The notes beneath the pieces are model-generated. The model worked only from the letters and a program-made list of their open reading frames with translations, did no database searches and was not told the origin of the DNA. A stretch of 64,000 bases of DNA from Allopusillimonas ginsengisoli (lineage in GTDB: Bacteria > Pseudomonadota > Gammaproteobacteria > Burkholderiales > Burkholderiaceae_B): NCBI GenBank assembly GCA_005239165.1, contig RAPG01000001.1:248001-312000 (forward strand). Direction: 5' to 3'. Of the stretch, positions 56,510-64,000 are shown piece by piece; positions within the stretch are counted from its first letter, which is position 1; every line of letters begins with the position of its first letter. The position numbers and the translations under genes are program-made.

Positions 56510-57417
56510 GGATGTGGGAACCGCTGCTCGGGGTCAAACAGGCTCTTGACGCTGGCATCCAGCTCGCCCGCCGGCCCTGCCAGGCCATCGCGGGCAGCCC
56601 GGCTTGAGTTGTAGCGTTCGGCATACGGCAGCTCGGGCTCGGGCTGGGCAAGCTGCTGATCAAGCACCAGCCACTCTACCCACCCCAAGTCACCCCCATG
56701 GCCCAATAACAAATGGGCAAGATTTATGGTCTGACCGGCAGCCGGCAGCAGCGCATCAACCCGATAGCGCGCCGGCCATCGCTGGGTCGCACGGCAGGCA
56801 CTGGCATGCTCACTTGTGGCGAGCCTGAACAGCGCTGGTATTAGCTGCTGCAGGCGTGCACCCTCAAGTGGCTTGCGGTTGTCTTCGCCGAATGGCCCCA
56901 GGCTGACTGTTTGCCCGTCGGACAGCATGACGGCAGCATGAAGCAGGCCTGAGCGATGGGTTTCGCCAACAGGCCAGTCACACAAGACACGGTCGGCCAG
57001 CCAGGACGCAACGGAAATATGGCAGGGCAAGTCGGAAAACTGGGTAAAGCCCGCTGCCTCAAGCTCGCCGAGCAGACAGCCCGGCTGCACAAACCACTGA
57101 CTGCTGCCCGGCTCAAGAGGCTCGCAACGCGAAAGATTACGGCCCGGGTCTACCCACAGCACCGGATGATCGTCAAGCCGCGCCGCATGCTGCACCTCAT
57201 CAAGAGCCAGCACAACTCCGTGTTTTTCACACAACAGGCGAGCCTGATGCACTCCTGACGCCTGGGCGGGCACCAACCGTGCTGCGCCAGGCCCGTCGGG
57301 CATGTCGAACTCAAAGAAGGTACCTTCGACAGACCGCATCGCCTGGCAAAATGCCTGCCATGGTGTCTGCGCAAGGCGACGACCTGTAAGAAATGCCCGC
57401 CGGGAAGTAGACTGCAT
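56494..57417 (-). CDS. Putative degenerate FAD-linked oxidase-like protein
   Basis: 307 residues, not assigned to a named protein. The N-terminus SRRAFLTGRRLAQTP resembles a twin-arginine signal without a long hydrophobic core. The body recalls an FAD-binding type-4 (PCMH) domain: RLVPAQASGVHQARLLCEKHGV, then SSQWFVQPGCLLGELEAAGF (the VQPGxxLxxL segment), then AAVMLSDGQTVSLGPF. The C-terminus SLFDPEQRFPHPG resembles the family tail (K-x-FDP-x-x-NPG). The usual glycine-rich P-x-GGG loop is not visible, so FAD binding is doubtful. Remote homology by eye only. Confidence 0.5.
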   Translation of the reverse strand: MQSTSRRAFLTGRRLAQTPWQAFCQAMRSVEGTFFEFDMPDGPGAARLVPAQASGVHQARLLCEKHGVVLALDEVQHAARLDDHPVLWVDPGRNLSRCEPLEPGSSQWFVQPGCLLGELEAAGFTQFSDLPCHISVASWLADRVLCDWPVGETHRSGLLHAAVMLSDGQTVSLGPFGEDNRKPLEGARLQQLIPALFRLATSEHASACRATQRWPARYRVDALLPAAGQTINLAHLLLGHGGDLGWVEWLVLDQQLAQPEPELPYAERYNSSRAARDGLAGPAGELDASVKSLFDPEQRFPHPGQDL

Positions 57418-57542
57418 GAATCAAAACCCCTGTTTCGTCTGAAGACAGGCCATCCGGAAGACTAGCCGTGGCCTGGCGTACGCGCTGACTAATTGTTGCA
57501 GCAACCGCTACAATCTTACTTTTTGCCTGAGATGTCTGCCTT

Positions 57543-58709
57543 ATGCCCCAGCTTGCTAAGCGTACTGAACTCGTTATGCCATTTTACGCTGTGGAACTCT
57601 TTAAACAGGCCAGCCTGTTAAATGCACAAGGCCACGATATCATCAGCCTGGGCATAGGCGAACCTGATTTTACCGCGCCGGCCCAGGTCGTCGAAACCAT
57701 GCATCGCGCCGCCCTGGCCGGCCTCAGCGGCTATACGTCGCCGGCAGGCCTGCCGCCGTTACGCGATGCCATTGCGCACTACTACGGCCAGTCATTTGGC
57801 GCATCGGTAGACCCATCGCGCATTATCATCACCTCGGGAGCCTCAGGCGCGCTGATGCTGGCGGCCATGGCGCTGATCAATGCGGGCGACGAAGTGCTCA
57901 TGCCCGACCCCTCCTACCCCGCCAACCAGAACTTCGTCACGGCGGCAGGCGGCATCCCCAGGCTCATACCAGCAACGGCTGAGCAGCGCTTTCAGCTCAG
58001 CGCCCAACACGTCCGCGAACACTGGGGGCCGGCAACGCGCGGCGTACTCATTGCCTCGCCCAGCAATCCCACAGGCACCAGCATTGCGCGCGAAGACCTT
58101 AAAGAACTCATCAAAGAGGTCCGGCAGCGTGACGGCTTCATTATCATGGATGAAATCTACCTGGGGCTTTACTATGGCGACGCACCGCAAAGTGCCCTGA
58201 TGCTGGATGACCGCATCATCATCATCAACAGTTTCTCCAAGTACTTCCATATGACAGGCTGGCGCCTGGGCTGGCTGATTGCACCGCCCGACATGCTTCC
58301 TGCCATCGAAAAGCTGGCGGCCAGCCTGGCCATTTGTGCTCCTGCGCTGGCGCAGCATGCCGCCATAACGTGTTTCGAACCTGAGGTCATGCAAATCTAC
58401 GAGCAGCGGCGTCTGTCATTTAAACAGCGGCGCGATTACCTGCTGCCCGAGCTCGAACGTCTGGGTCTGCATGTGCCCGTCGCTCCCGACGGCGCGTTTT
58501 ACATTTATGCTGATATCCGGGCATATAGCCAGGACAGCGACAATTTTTCTCACCGTCTGCTGCACGAGGCGCGCGTAGCCGCCGTACCCGGACGTGACTT
58601 CGGCAAGGCCCATGCCGCCCACACGTTGCGGTTTTCATATGCCACCGGGCTTGATCGCCTGCAAGAAGCGGTGCAGCGCATGCAAGACTTTCTACAAAAG
58701 CTGGCATAG
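57543..58709 (+). CDS. Pyridoxal-phosphate-dependent aminotransferase, class I/II
   Basis: 388-residue fold-type I aminotransferase. PLP lysine in NSFSKYFHMTGWRLGW, TSGASGALMLAAMALINAGDEVL, SPSNPTGTS with the conserved Asn, and the C-terminal Arg region LRFSYATGL. Related to AspC/AlaA/YbdL-like enzymes; the amino-acid substrate cannot be fixed. It is divergent from the FAD-type protein gene. Confidence 0.88.
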   Translation: MPQLAKRTELVMPFYAVELFKQASLLNAQGHDIISLGIGEPDFTAPAQVVETMHRAALAGLSGYTSPAGLPPLRDAIAHYYGQSFGASVDPSRIIITSGASGALMLAAMALINAGDEVLMPDPSYPANQNFVTAAGGIPRLIPATAEQRFQLSAQHVREHWGPATRGVLIASPSNPTGTSIAREDLKELIKEVRQRDGFIIMDEIYLGLYYGDAPQSALMLDDRIIIINSFSKYFHMTGWRLGWLIAPPDMLPAIEKLAASLAICAPALAQHAAITCFEPEVMQIYEQRRLSFKQRRDYLLPELERLGLHVPVAPDGAFYIYADIRAYSQDSDNFSHRLLHEARVAAVPGRDFGKAHAAHTLRFSYATGLDRLQEAVQRMQDFLQKLA

Positions 58710-58782
58710 ACAGCCCCGCTGACGACAATCTGAAAGAAATCTGTCCGGCACTGAAGGGCGCAGCCCTAAACGAAAAGCCCCG

Positions 58783-59619
58783 TCAGCGGGTCACCCGAAT
58801 GCCCGAAGCCAGCGCAATGCGACGCCACTCGGCCATAACTTTGGCACCATAACCGCCATCACTCGGCCCCGTGGCGCCCACATAACAGGCCAGCCCACCT
58901 TCGATTGAGCCGCGTCGTTGAATGCAGTCTTTCAAAATTTGTGTGCCTACGCGGATGTTAGCAACAGGGCTAATCGCCGCTACCGTGCCATCGTAAAAAA
59001 CGTCAAATTTTTCTTTATGAACGCGGGTCATGACTTGCATCAGACCCTGCGCGCCCACGTGGCTTTCTGCGTAAGGGTTATAGCGTGACTCAATAGCGAT
59101 AACAGCCAGCACCAGCTGTGGATCGAGCTCTTTTTCGCGACTAACCACGAAAACAGTATTGATCAGGGCGCCCGCCACGCTCGCAGCGATTCGGTATTTG
59201 CGTGCAATATAGCTACGCAGGGCTTCAGCCTGAGTGTTGGTAATACCTGGCACCCGCTTTCCCTGCTCCGATGCCCTGACGGCGCTCAGAAAGCTGCCAG
59301 AATCTTCTTTTATCTGCTGTGAAGTCTGCGTCGCATCTGCACTTTTTTCATTTCCGCCCAGCCCATAGCCGCCATACGCGCCAAACAGTTCGCCATTGAA
59401 CCCCTCGGGCTTGAGTACGAGCTCAAGCGCCTCATGCATTTCAAGAGCTTTCTCGCGCAGCGACGGAATGGTGGCGCTAAGCACCATGGTTACCAGCACC
59501 GCAATGCCGAGATAAATAGCGCACAGATGCACCAGCTCACCAAGCCGGTACGAAACGCGGCGCATGGAATGCATAAACAACGCGTGCAACGGTAAATTGC
59601 CGGACTGTGCTACCGACAT
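58783..59619 (-). CDS. Membrane-anchored lytic transglycosylase (SLT domain)
   Basis: 278-residue peptidoglycan lytic transglycosylase-like protein. A membrane segment lies at about 31-50 (LCAIYLGIAVLVTMVLSA). A variable region (about 60-140) precedes the SLT domain: ELDPQLVLAVIAIESRYNPYAESHVGAQGLMQVMTRVH, with the catalytic Glu in IESRYNP, then NIRVGTQILKDCI and GLACYVGATG. Anchored at the inner membrane with the domain in the periplasm. Convergent with the aminotransferase gene; a perfect 10-base inverted pair CCCGCTGACG / CGTCAGCGGG brackets the gap. Confidence 0.86.
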   Translation of the reverse strand: MSVAQSGNLPLHALFMHSMRRVSYRLGELVHLCAIYLGIAVLVTMVLSATIPSLREKALEMHEALELVLKPEGFNGELFGAYGGYGLGGNEKSADATQTSQQIKEDSGSFLSAVRASEQGKRVPGITNTQAEALRSYIARKYRIAASVAGALINTVFVVSREKELDPQLVLAVIAIESRYNPYAESHVGAQGLMQVMTRVHKEKFDVFYDGTVAAISPVANIRVGTQILKDCIQRRGSIEGGLACYVGATGPSDGGYGAKVMAEWRRIALASGIRVTR

Positions 59620-59698
59620 AGGGCCTTCCCGATAAAATACAGTTCGTCGATGTTAACCTTCTGATATCGCCTAAATGTAACCCGATCGGTGTGAATCT

Positions 59699-61243
59699 GT
59701 GAAATATCGTGATCTGAGAGACTTTATCGCCCAGCTTGAGAAAGCAGGCGAGCTAAAGCGGCTGACCCCTGCCGTTTCCACCGATCTTGAAATGACCGAG
59801 ATCAGTGACCGCACATTAAAGGCCCAAGGGCCTGCGCTACTGTTCGAAAACCCCATTCACGAAGGCAAGCCGGCCACGATGCCGGTGCTGACCAATTTAT
59901 TCGGCACGCCCAAGCGCGTAGCTTGGGGTATGGGCGCAGACGACGTCAGTGCACTGCGTCACACGGGCGAACTGCTGGCCTCACTGCGCGAGCCAGAGGC
60001 TCCTCGTGGCCTGCGCGAAGCCATCTCAACCGCTTCACGGCTAAAAACCGCGCTGTGGGACATGAGCCCAAAAATGATACGCAGCGCGCCCTGCCAGGAC
60101 ATTGTGCTTGAAGGAAACGACGTCGATCTTGGGCAGATTCCCCTGCAGCGCTGCTGGCCAGGTGATATCGCGCCCCTGCTTACCTGGGGCCTGGTCATTA
60201 CGCGTGGGCCCAACGCCAAACGCCAAAACCTTGGCATTTACCGGCAGCAACTTATTGGGCACAACAAATTAATCATGCGCTGGCTGTCGCACCGCGGCGG
60301 CGCTCTTGATTTTCGCGACCATACGCTGGCCAACCCCGGCAAGCCGTTTCCTATTGCCGTAGCCCTTGGGGCTGACCCGGCCACCATACTGGGAGCCGTC
60401 ACCCCCGTGCCTGACAGCCTGTCTGAGTACCAGTTTGCCGGTCTGCTGCGAGGCTCGCGCACCGAACTGACCAAGGCCCTGGGCAGCGATCTGTCAGTAC
60501 CTGCCTACGCCGAAATGGTGCTTGAGGGTCATATTTTGCCCGCCTCCGATCCGCGCGCCATCACGCCACAGGTGCCCGAAGGCGTCAACGGCCCGCCCGA
60601 CACCAAGTACGAAATGGCTCTCGAAGGCCCTTACGGCGACCATACCGGTTATTACAACGAGCAAGACTGGTTTCCGGTCTTTACCGTAGAGCGCATAACC
60701 ATGCGCCGCAACCCCATTTACCACAGCACCTACACGGGCAAGCCACCCGACGAGCCTGCCGTGCTCGGCGTCGCGCTCAATGAGGTGTTTGTGCCACTGC
60801 TCAAGCGCCAGTTGCCCGAAATCGTTGACTTTTATCTTCCGCCAGAAGGCTGCAGCTACCGTATGGCCGTGGTATCAATGCGCAAACAGTATGCCGGCCA
60901 CGCCAAACGTGTCATGTTTGGGTTGTGGAGCGTGCTGCGACAGTTTATGTACACCAAGTTTATTGTGGTGGTCGACCATGACATCGACGTACGCAACTGG
61001 CAAGAGGTTATCTGGGCCATGACCACACGCATGGACCCCGTCCGCGACACTGTACTGGTCGAAAACACGCCTATTGATTATCTTGACTTTGCGTCGCCGG
61101 TATCGGGCCTGGGCGGCAAAATGGGGCTGGACGCGACCAATAAATGGCCAGGCGAAACCCAGCGCGAATGGGGCAGACCCATAGAAATGGACGCCGGGGT
61201 CAAAGCCCGGGTTGACGCCATATGGCAGCAACTAGGGCTATGA
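59699..61243 (+). CDS. ubiD: 4-hydroxy-3-polyprenylbenzoate decarboxylase UbiD
   Basis: prFMN-dependent decarboxylase of ubiquinone synthesis, 514 residues. Conserved stretches: [86 protein letters not shown], and [30 protein letters not shown]. Start is GTG 59699. ubiX, which supplies the cofactor, is not in the window. Confidence 0.92.
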   Translation: MKYRDLRDFIAQLEKAGELKRLTPAVSTDLEMTEISDRTLKAQGPALLFENPIHEGKPATMPVLTNLFGTPKRVAWGMGADDVSALRHTGELLASLREPEAPRGLREAISTASRLKTALWDMSPKMIRSAPCQDIVLEGNDVDLGQIPLQRCWPGDIAPLLTWGLVITRGPNAKRQNLGIYRQQLIGHNKLIMRWLSHRGGALDFRDHTLANPGKPFPIAVALGADPATILGAVTPVPDSLSEYQFAGLLRGSRTELTKALGSDLSVPAYAEMVLEGHILPASDPRAITPQVPEGVNGPPDTKYEMALEGPYGDHTGYYNEQDWFPVFTVERITMRRNPIYHSTYTGKPPDEPAVLGVALNEVFVPLLKRQLPEIVDFYLPPEGCSYRMAVVSMRKQYAGHAKRVMFGLWSVLRQFMYTKFIVVVDHDIDVRNWQEVIWAMTTRMDPVRDTVLVENTPIDYLDFASPVSGLGGKMGLDATNKWPGETQREWGRPIEMDAGVKARVDAIWQQLGL

Positions 61244-61258
61244 CCCGCTAAAACCCGA

Positions 61259-61603
61259 TCAGTCGTCGCGTTTGTCGCCCATTGTGCGGGCGATCTGCCA
61301 GCTCAAGAGCAGGCCCGCACCAACGCGCCACCAGCGGCGCCGCCGCGACAACCCCGAAAACACTGCTGAGGTTGCGGAAGCCAGCAAAGGATAACGCCGC
61401 GTCAGCGCCACTGCCTGCATAGCCCATCCTGCCAGCGAGCGCCCCGAAAGACGCGGAAACACATTGCGGGCGATAGCGCGTGGCTGTAGCGACACACCCA
61501 GGTTTCTGACCGCATGCACCACGCTTTGCCGCTCCAGCGCGGCACGGGCGCGTACAAGTTCGATCTGAACTGACCTTTTCGACGTGCTCTGGTTCGACTT
61601 CAT
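61259..61603 (-). CDS. YqjK-like protein
   Basis: 114 residues: a basic N-terminus (SKRSVQIELVRARAALERQ), a hydrophobic patch near 60-85 and a SRRRRWWRVG segment before a final membrane-like stretch. It matches the third gene of yqjD-yqjE-yqjK clusters. Function unknown; the set is induced in stationary phase in enterobacteria. Start overlaps yqjE by 4 bases. Confidence 0.75.
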   Translation of the reverse strand: MKSNQSTSKRSVQIELVRARAALERQSVVHAVRNLGVSLQPRAIARNVFPRLSGRSLAGWAMQAVALTRRYPLLASATSAVFSGLSRRRRWWRVGAGLLLSWQIARTMGDKRDD

Positions 61604-62037
61604 GGCAGCTCCCGGTCATCCTCATTAAGACCCGAAGACGGATCACGCAGACGCTCTACCAGCGCCAGGTCTCGTCGCAATTCGTCAACAGTTGCTGCAA
61701 ACGGCATGGGCGAATACAGCAATTTGCTTCGCACCGTTAAAAGCAAACCAATGCCCACAGCGCCATAAACCAGCGCCAGCACATACAAGGCCATGTAGCG
61801 ATGATCGGTAGGCCAGAAATACAACGCCACCGCAATCGAAAACACCAGCAACGCCAGCGTCAGAAACAGCAACATGGCAAAGGCCATGGCCAGCAACGTG
61901 ATCAGCCGACTTTTTTGCTCTGACGCCTCAAGCGAAAACAGCTCAAGGCGCGTGCCAACAATGGACAACAGGGTAGACGCGAGATCGCCCACTGATTGTC
62001 TAAGCGCCATTGCTTGCCCCTTTTTGTTATTGACCAC
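61600..62037 (-). CDS. YqjE-like phage-holin-family membrane protein
   Basis: 145 residues with two strong membrane helices (about 44-72 and 80-105), a basic N-terminal start (RQSVGDLASTLLSIVGTRLELFSLEAS) and an acidic C-terminus. This is the phage_holin_3_6/YqjE type, cytoplasmic membrane, function unknown. The gap of 134 bases to yqjD contains a strong hairpin. Confidence 0.85.
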   Translation of the reverse strand: MVNNKKGQAMALRQSVGDLASTLLSIVGTRLELFSLEASEQKSRLITLLAMAFAMLLFLTLALLVFSIAVALYFWPTDHRYMALYVLALVYGAVGIGLLLTVRSKLLYSPMPFAATVDELRRDLALVERLRDPSSGLNEDDRELP

Positions 62038-62121
62038 ACGGCTGAGCGCAAGCCTCGTCGTTCAGGACGAGGCAGAGCGAAACCGTGGTCGTCTGGAGCC
62101 CGAGGCTCCCCTGTAATTAGC

Positions 62122-62161
62122 GGTGAAAATGCCCCGGCAACCGGGCCGTAGCATTTTCACC
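62122..62161. terminator. Large hairpin between yqjD and yqjE
   Basis: Perfect 11-base outer stem GGTGAAAATGC / GCATTTTCACC with an inner CCCGG / CCGGG stem. It lies in the 134 bases between the yqjD stop and the yqjE start, so it could limit readthrough (attenuator) or protect mRNA. No T-run. Confidence 0.55.
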
Positions 62162-62171
62162 CTGGGTAGAT

Positions 62172-62492
62172 TTAACGGCGAGAGATGAGTGCACCGATGA
62201 GCACGCCGGCCAGACCAGCCATACCTATAGCCTGCCACGGGTTATCGTGAACATAGTCATCAGTAACGCGCGCAGCACGGCGCCCACGCTCGAGCACGGC
62301 ATCTTGCGTGTCATACAGCGCTTCGCGGGTGCGTCTGAGAGACAGCATGGCGCTTTCCCGCAACTCGGTCGCCTTGTCGCCCGACGCCTCGGCAGCGTCG
62401 CGCAGCAGCTTTTCGGCCTCGTCAAGACTGGTCTTGACGCTGTCGATGAATTCTTCTTCACTGGTACGCACGTCTTTCTTCTTTGTTGCCAT
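62172..62492 (-). CDS. YqjD-like DUF883 protein
   Basis: 106 residues: hydrophilic helical N-terminus (SEEEFIDSVKTSLDEAEKLL) and C-terminal membrane segment WQAIGMAGLAGVLIGALISRR. In E. coli, YqjD-type proteins are tail-anchored inner-membrane proteins that bind ribosomes in stationary phase. Leads the yqjDEK set. Confidence 0.9.
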   Translation of the reverse strand: MATKKKDVRTSEEEFIDSVKTSLDEAEKLLRDAAEASGDKATELRESAMLSLRRTREALYDTQDAVLERGRRAARVTDDYVHDNPWQAIGMAGLAGVLIGALISRR

Positions 62493-62571
62493 AATTTCAC
62501 TCCTGATGAAAAACGATGGAATAAGATTGATGATACCGCAAGGCCGGATATAAAGCCGACCGGCAGCAGTG

Positions 62572-63300
62572 TTATTGGAGCCGGGTCACTTCAACAACCG
62601 ATGCAATGCCGCTCTGGTTGCTTTCCTGCTTCATCACCATATTGACATCCGGGCAGAACCAGTCTGTTACCGTGGATTTCATTTCTGGTATAGGCAGGAC
62701 AATACCGCTGAACGAAGCCTGCGTGGCTTCAGTGAGCCGGCTGTATTTAATCGGCCAGCACGACTTCTCGCCTACGGCGGTCTGTAGCGTCTGTTTCGCC
62801 CCTACGGTTCGCGTGCCGGTATGGATAACAATCGGCGCTGTCGCGACAGCCTTTTTGTCGAGATTGATCTGAAACTTAAGCGCCGGAAACGTTTGCCCCT
62901 GACGTGTAATGGGTTCACCGTAGGCAAACAACCCCAGCATGCGCAGGTCGAACTTGCCACTGACGGGCACACGGCGACCATTTTCTGACCGCTCGAAGGT
63001 AATTTTGCCGTTCTTGACAGACATCCAGTAGTCCACCGCAGACTGCCCGGGAGGCAGACCGGCCAGCCCATACGTAGCCTTGCCCTTTACCCTTGCGGAG
63101 CAATGGCCGTCACCGTCTTTCTGGACATCGCTGAAAGCCAGGTTGGCGCCCAGCTGCAAGCCCCCAGTACCGCTAAGCTGCACTACGCCGCCGTTGTGCA
63201 TAAAGGGTGTCTGGCACATACCCGTAGCGTGAGCCTGAGCCCCCAATAACCCGCAAGCTGCCACAAGGACGCTGCAACATCTGATTAAACGCATAGTCAC
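62572..63300 (-). CDS. Secreted hypothetical protein
   Basis: 242 residues with a signal peptide (MTMRLIRCCSVLVAACGLLGAQAHA, cleavage near 25). The mature part contains four cysteines (CQTPF, HCSA, SCWPIKYS, WFCPDVN) and a pattern of beta-rich segments (KFDLRMLGLFAYGEPITRQGQTFP, FQINLDKKA), ending VNMVMKQESNQSGIASVVEVTRLQ. I do not recognise a named family. The periplasmic location and Cys content suggest a disulfide-stabilised fold. No neighbour gives a functional hint. The gap to upp (63301-63424) holds nothing recognised. Confidence 0.65.
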   Translation of the reverse strand: MTMRLIRCCSVLVAACGLLGAQAHATGMCQTPFMHNGGVVQLSGTGGLQLGANLAFSDVQKDGDGHCSARVKGKATYGLAGLPPGQSAVDYWMSVKNGKITFERSENGRRVPVSGKFDLRMLGLFAYGEPITRQGQTFPALKFQINLDKKAVATAPIVIHTGTRTVGAKQTLQTAVGEKSCWPIKYSRLTEATQASFSGIVLPIPEMKSTVTDWFCPDVNMVMKQESNQSGIASVVEVTRLQ

Positions 63301-63424
63301 CGTCGAAAGAATGTGTCTGTATTCATACTAACCGAAATTAACGGCCACACCTGACGATATCTCCCGGCAAACCGTTAACAAATATGTATGCTGGTTACGG
63401 AATAATGCGGCCCGCAGTATTGGC

Positions 63425-64000
63425 CTAATCCGTTTTTTGACGGGTACCAAATATGCGGTCGCCGGCATCGCCTAGGCCGGGAATAATGTAGCCCGAATCA
63501 TCAAGATGGCTGTCGATCGACGCGGTATAAATGTCGACATCGGGGTGACGCGCCTCGACCGCACGTATGCCTTCTGGTGCCGCCACTAAAACCAGGGCAC
63601 GTATCGACCGCGAGCCTGCCTTTTTCAGCAAGTCTATGGTGGCCACCATAGAGCCGCCCGTCGCCAGCATGGGGTCAATAATGAGCGCCAGGCGATGATC
63701 CATCTGGTCAGCCAGGCGTTCCAGATACGTTTGAGCCTCCAGCGTTTCTTCGTTGCGCGCAATGCCTACCGCACTCACTCGTGCTCCGGGTATTAGGCTG
63801 AGCACACCGTCCAGCATTCCGATGCCTGCACGCAGTATGGGCACCACCGTCACTTTTTTTCCGGCCAGCTTTTCAACATTGATGGGCCCGGCCCAGCCCT
63901 CGATCGTGGCGGGTTCCAGCGGCAAGTCTTTCATAGCCTCATACGTGAGCAACGCCGCAATTTCTTGCGACATTTCGCGGAAATTCTTGGTGCTGAGATC
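63425..64000 (-). CDS. upp: Uracil phosphoribosyltransferase, partial at the right edge
   Basis: Pyrimidine-salvage enzyme making UMP from uracil and PRPP. The visible part begins inside the frame ([22 protein letters not shown]) and runs to the end: [34 protein letters not shown] (PRPP loop) and the terminal [14 protein letters not shown]. About 20 N-terminal residues are missing beyond 64000; an internal ATG at 63973 is not the true start. Confidence 0.94.
   Translation of the reverse strand, partial: DLSTKNFREMSQEIAALLTYEAMKDLPLEPATIEGWAGPINVEKLAGKKVTVVPILRAGIGMLDGVLSLIPGARVSAVGIARNEETLEAQTYLERLADQMDHRLALIIDPMLATGGSMVATIDLLKKAGSRSIRALVLVAAPEGIRAVEARHPDVDIYTASIDSHLDDSGYIIPGLGDAGDRIFGTRQKTD

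Overview
The window is chromosomal DNA from a betaproteobacterium, most likely Burkholderiales of the Alcaligenaceae type (Bordetella / Pusillimonas / Castellaniella relatives). This is inferred from gene content and order: the tkt-gap-pgk...fba-purC-purE-purK-tsaC block, glyQ-glyS-gmhB-plsC, hda-HAD-pcnB-folK, a Bug/TctC solute-binding protein, ubiD, and a MutL with an endonuclease-type motif. Almost everything is moderately GC-rich, densely packed housekeeping DNA. No phage, insertion sequence, CRISPR array, rRNA operon or complete defence island is visible.

Layout. 1-4.5 kb: an AddA-type helicase-nuclease (cut by the window edge and frameshifted) and its AddB-like partner. 4.6-7.8 kb: molybdate locus, with a frameshifted modE facing modABC, and a ModE box plus a five-copy 20-bp tandem array ahead of modA. 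7.8-9.3 kb: xerD and ybaK. 9.3-10.8 kb: the only accessory-looking patch, with an entericidin-like lipoprotein, a decayed AAA ATPase, an AT-rich segment and tRNA-Arg(CCT). 11-13.2 kb: Bug protein and AEC transporter. 13.2-23.7 kb: tsaE, amiC, dedA, mutL, miaA, purM, hda, HAD phosphatase, pcnB, folK. 23.7-29.3 kb: CoA-ester lyase, CoA transferase, MaoC-type hydratase, class I fumarase and crotonase; the first four could form an itaconate/mesaconate/citramalate route to acetyl-CoA and pyruvate. 29.5-35.2 kb: glyQS, gmhB, plsC, a YgjP-type metalloprotease, gloA. 35.4-39.5 kb: FadE-type dehydrogenase, SpmAB-type membrane protein, MaoC protein. 39.8-51.4 kb: the central carbon and purine block, with a frameshifted aldehyde dehydrogenase and mog between pgk and fba. 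51.6-64 kb: rsmE, barstar, patatin, maeB, a degenerate FAD-type protein, an aminotransferase, a lytic transglycosylase, ubiD, yqjDEK, a secreted hypothetical protein and upp (cut by the right edge).

Three otherwise intact genes (addA, modE, the aldehyde dehydrogenase) each carry one apparent single-base deletion in a short homopolymer. This pattern fits sequencing or assembly error at least as well as true pseudogenes.

I did not find a convincing undescribed multi-gene system. The most unusual non-coding signal is the exact-period tandem array between the ModE operator and modA. The most interesting gene sets are the putative itaconate/mesaconate cluster and the maeB-patatin-barstar overlapping operon with a barstar that has no barnase in view.
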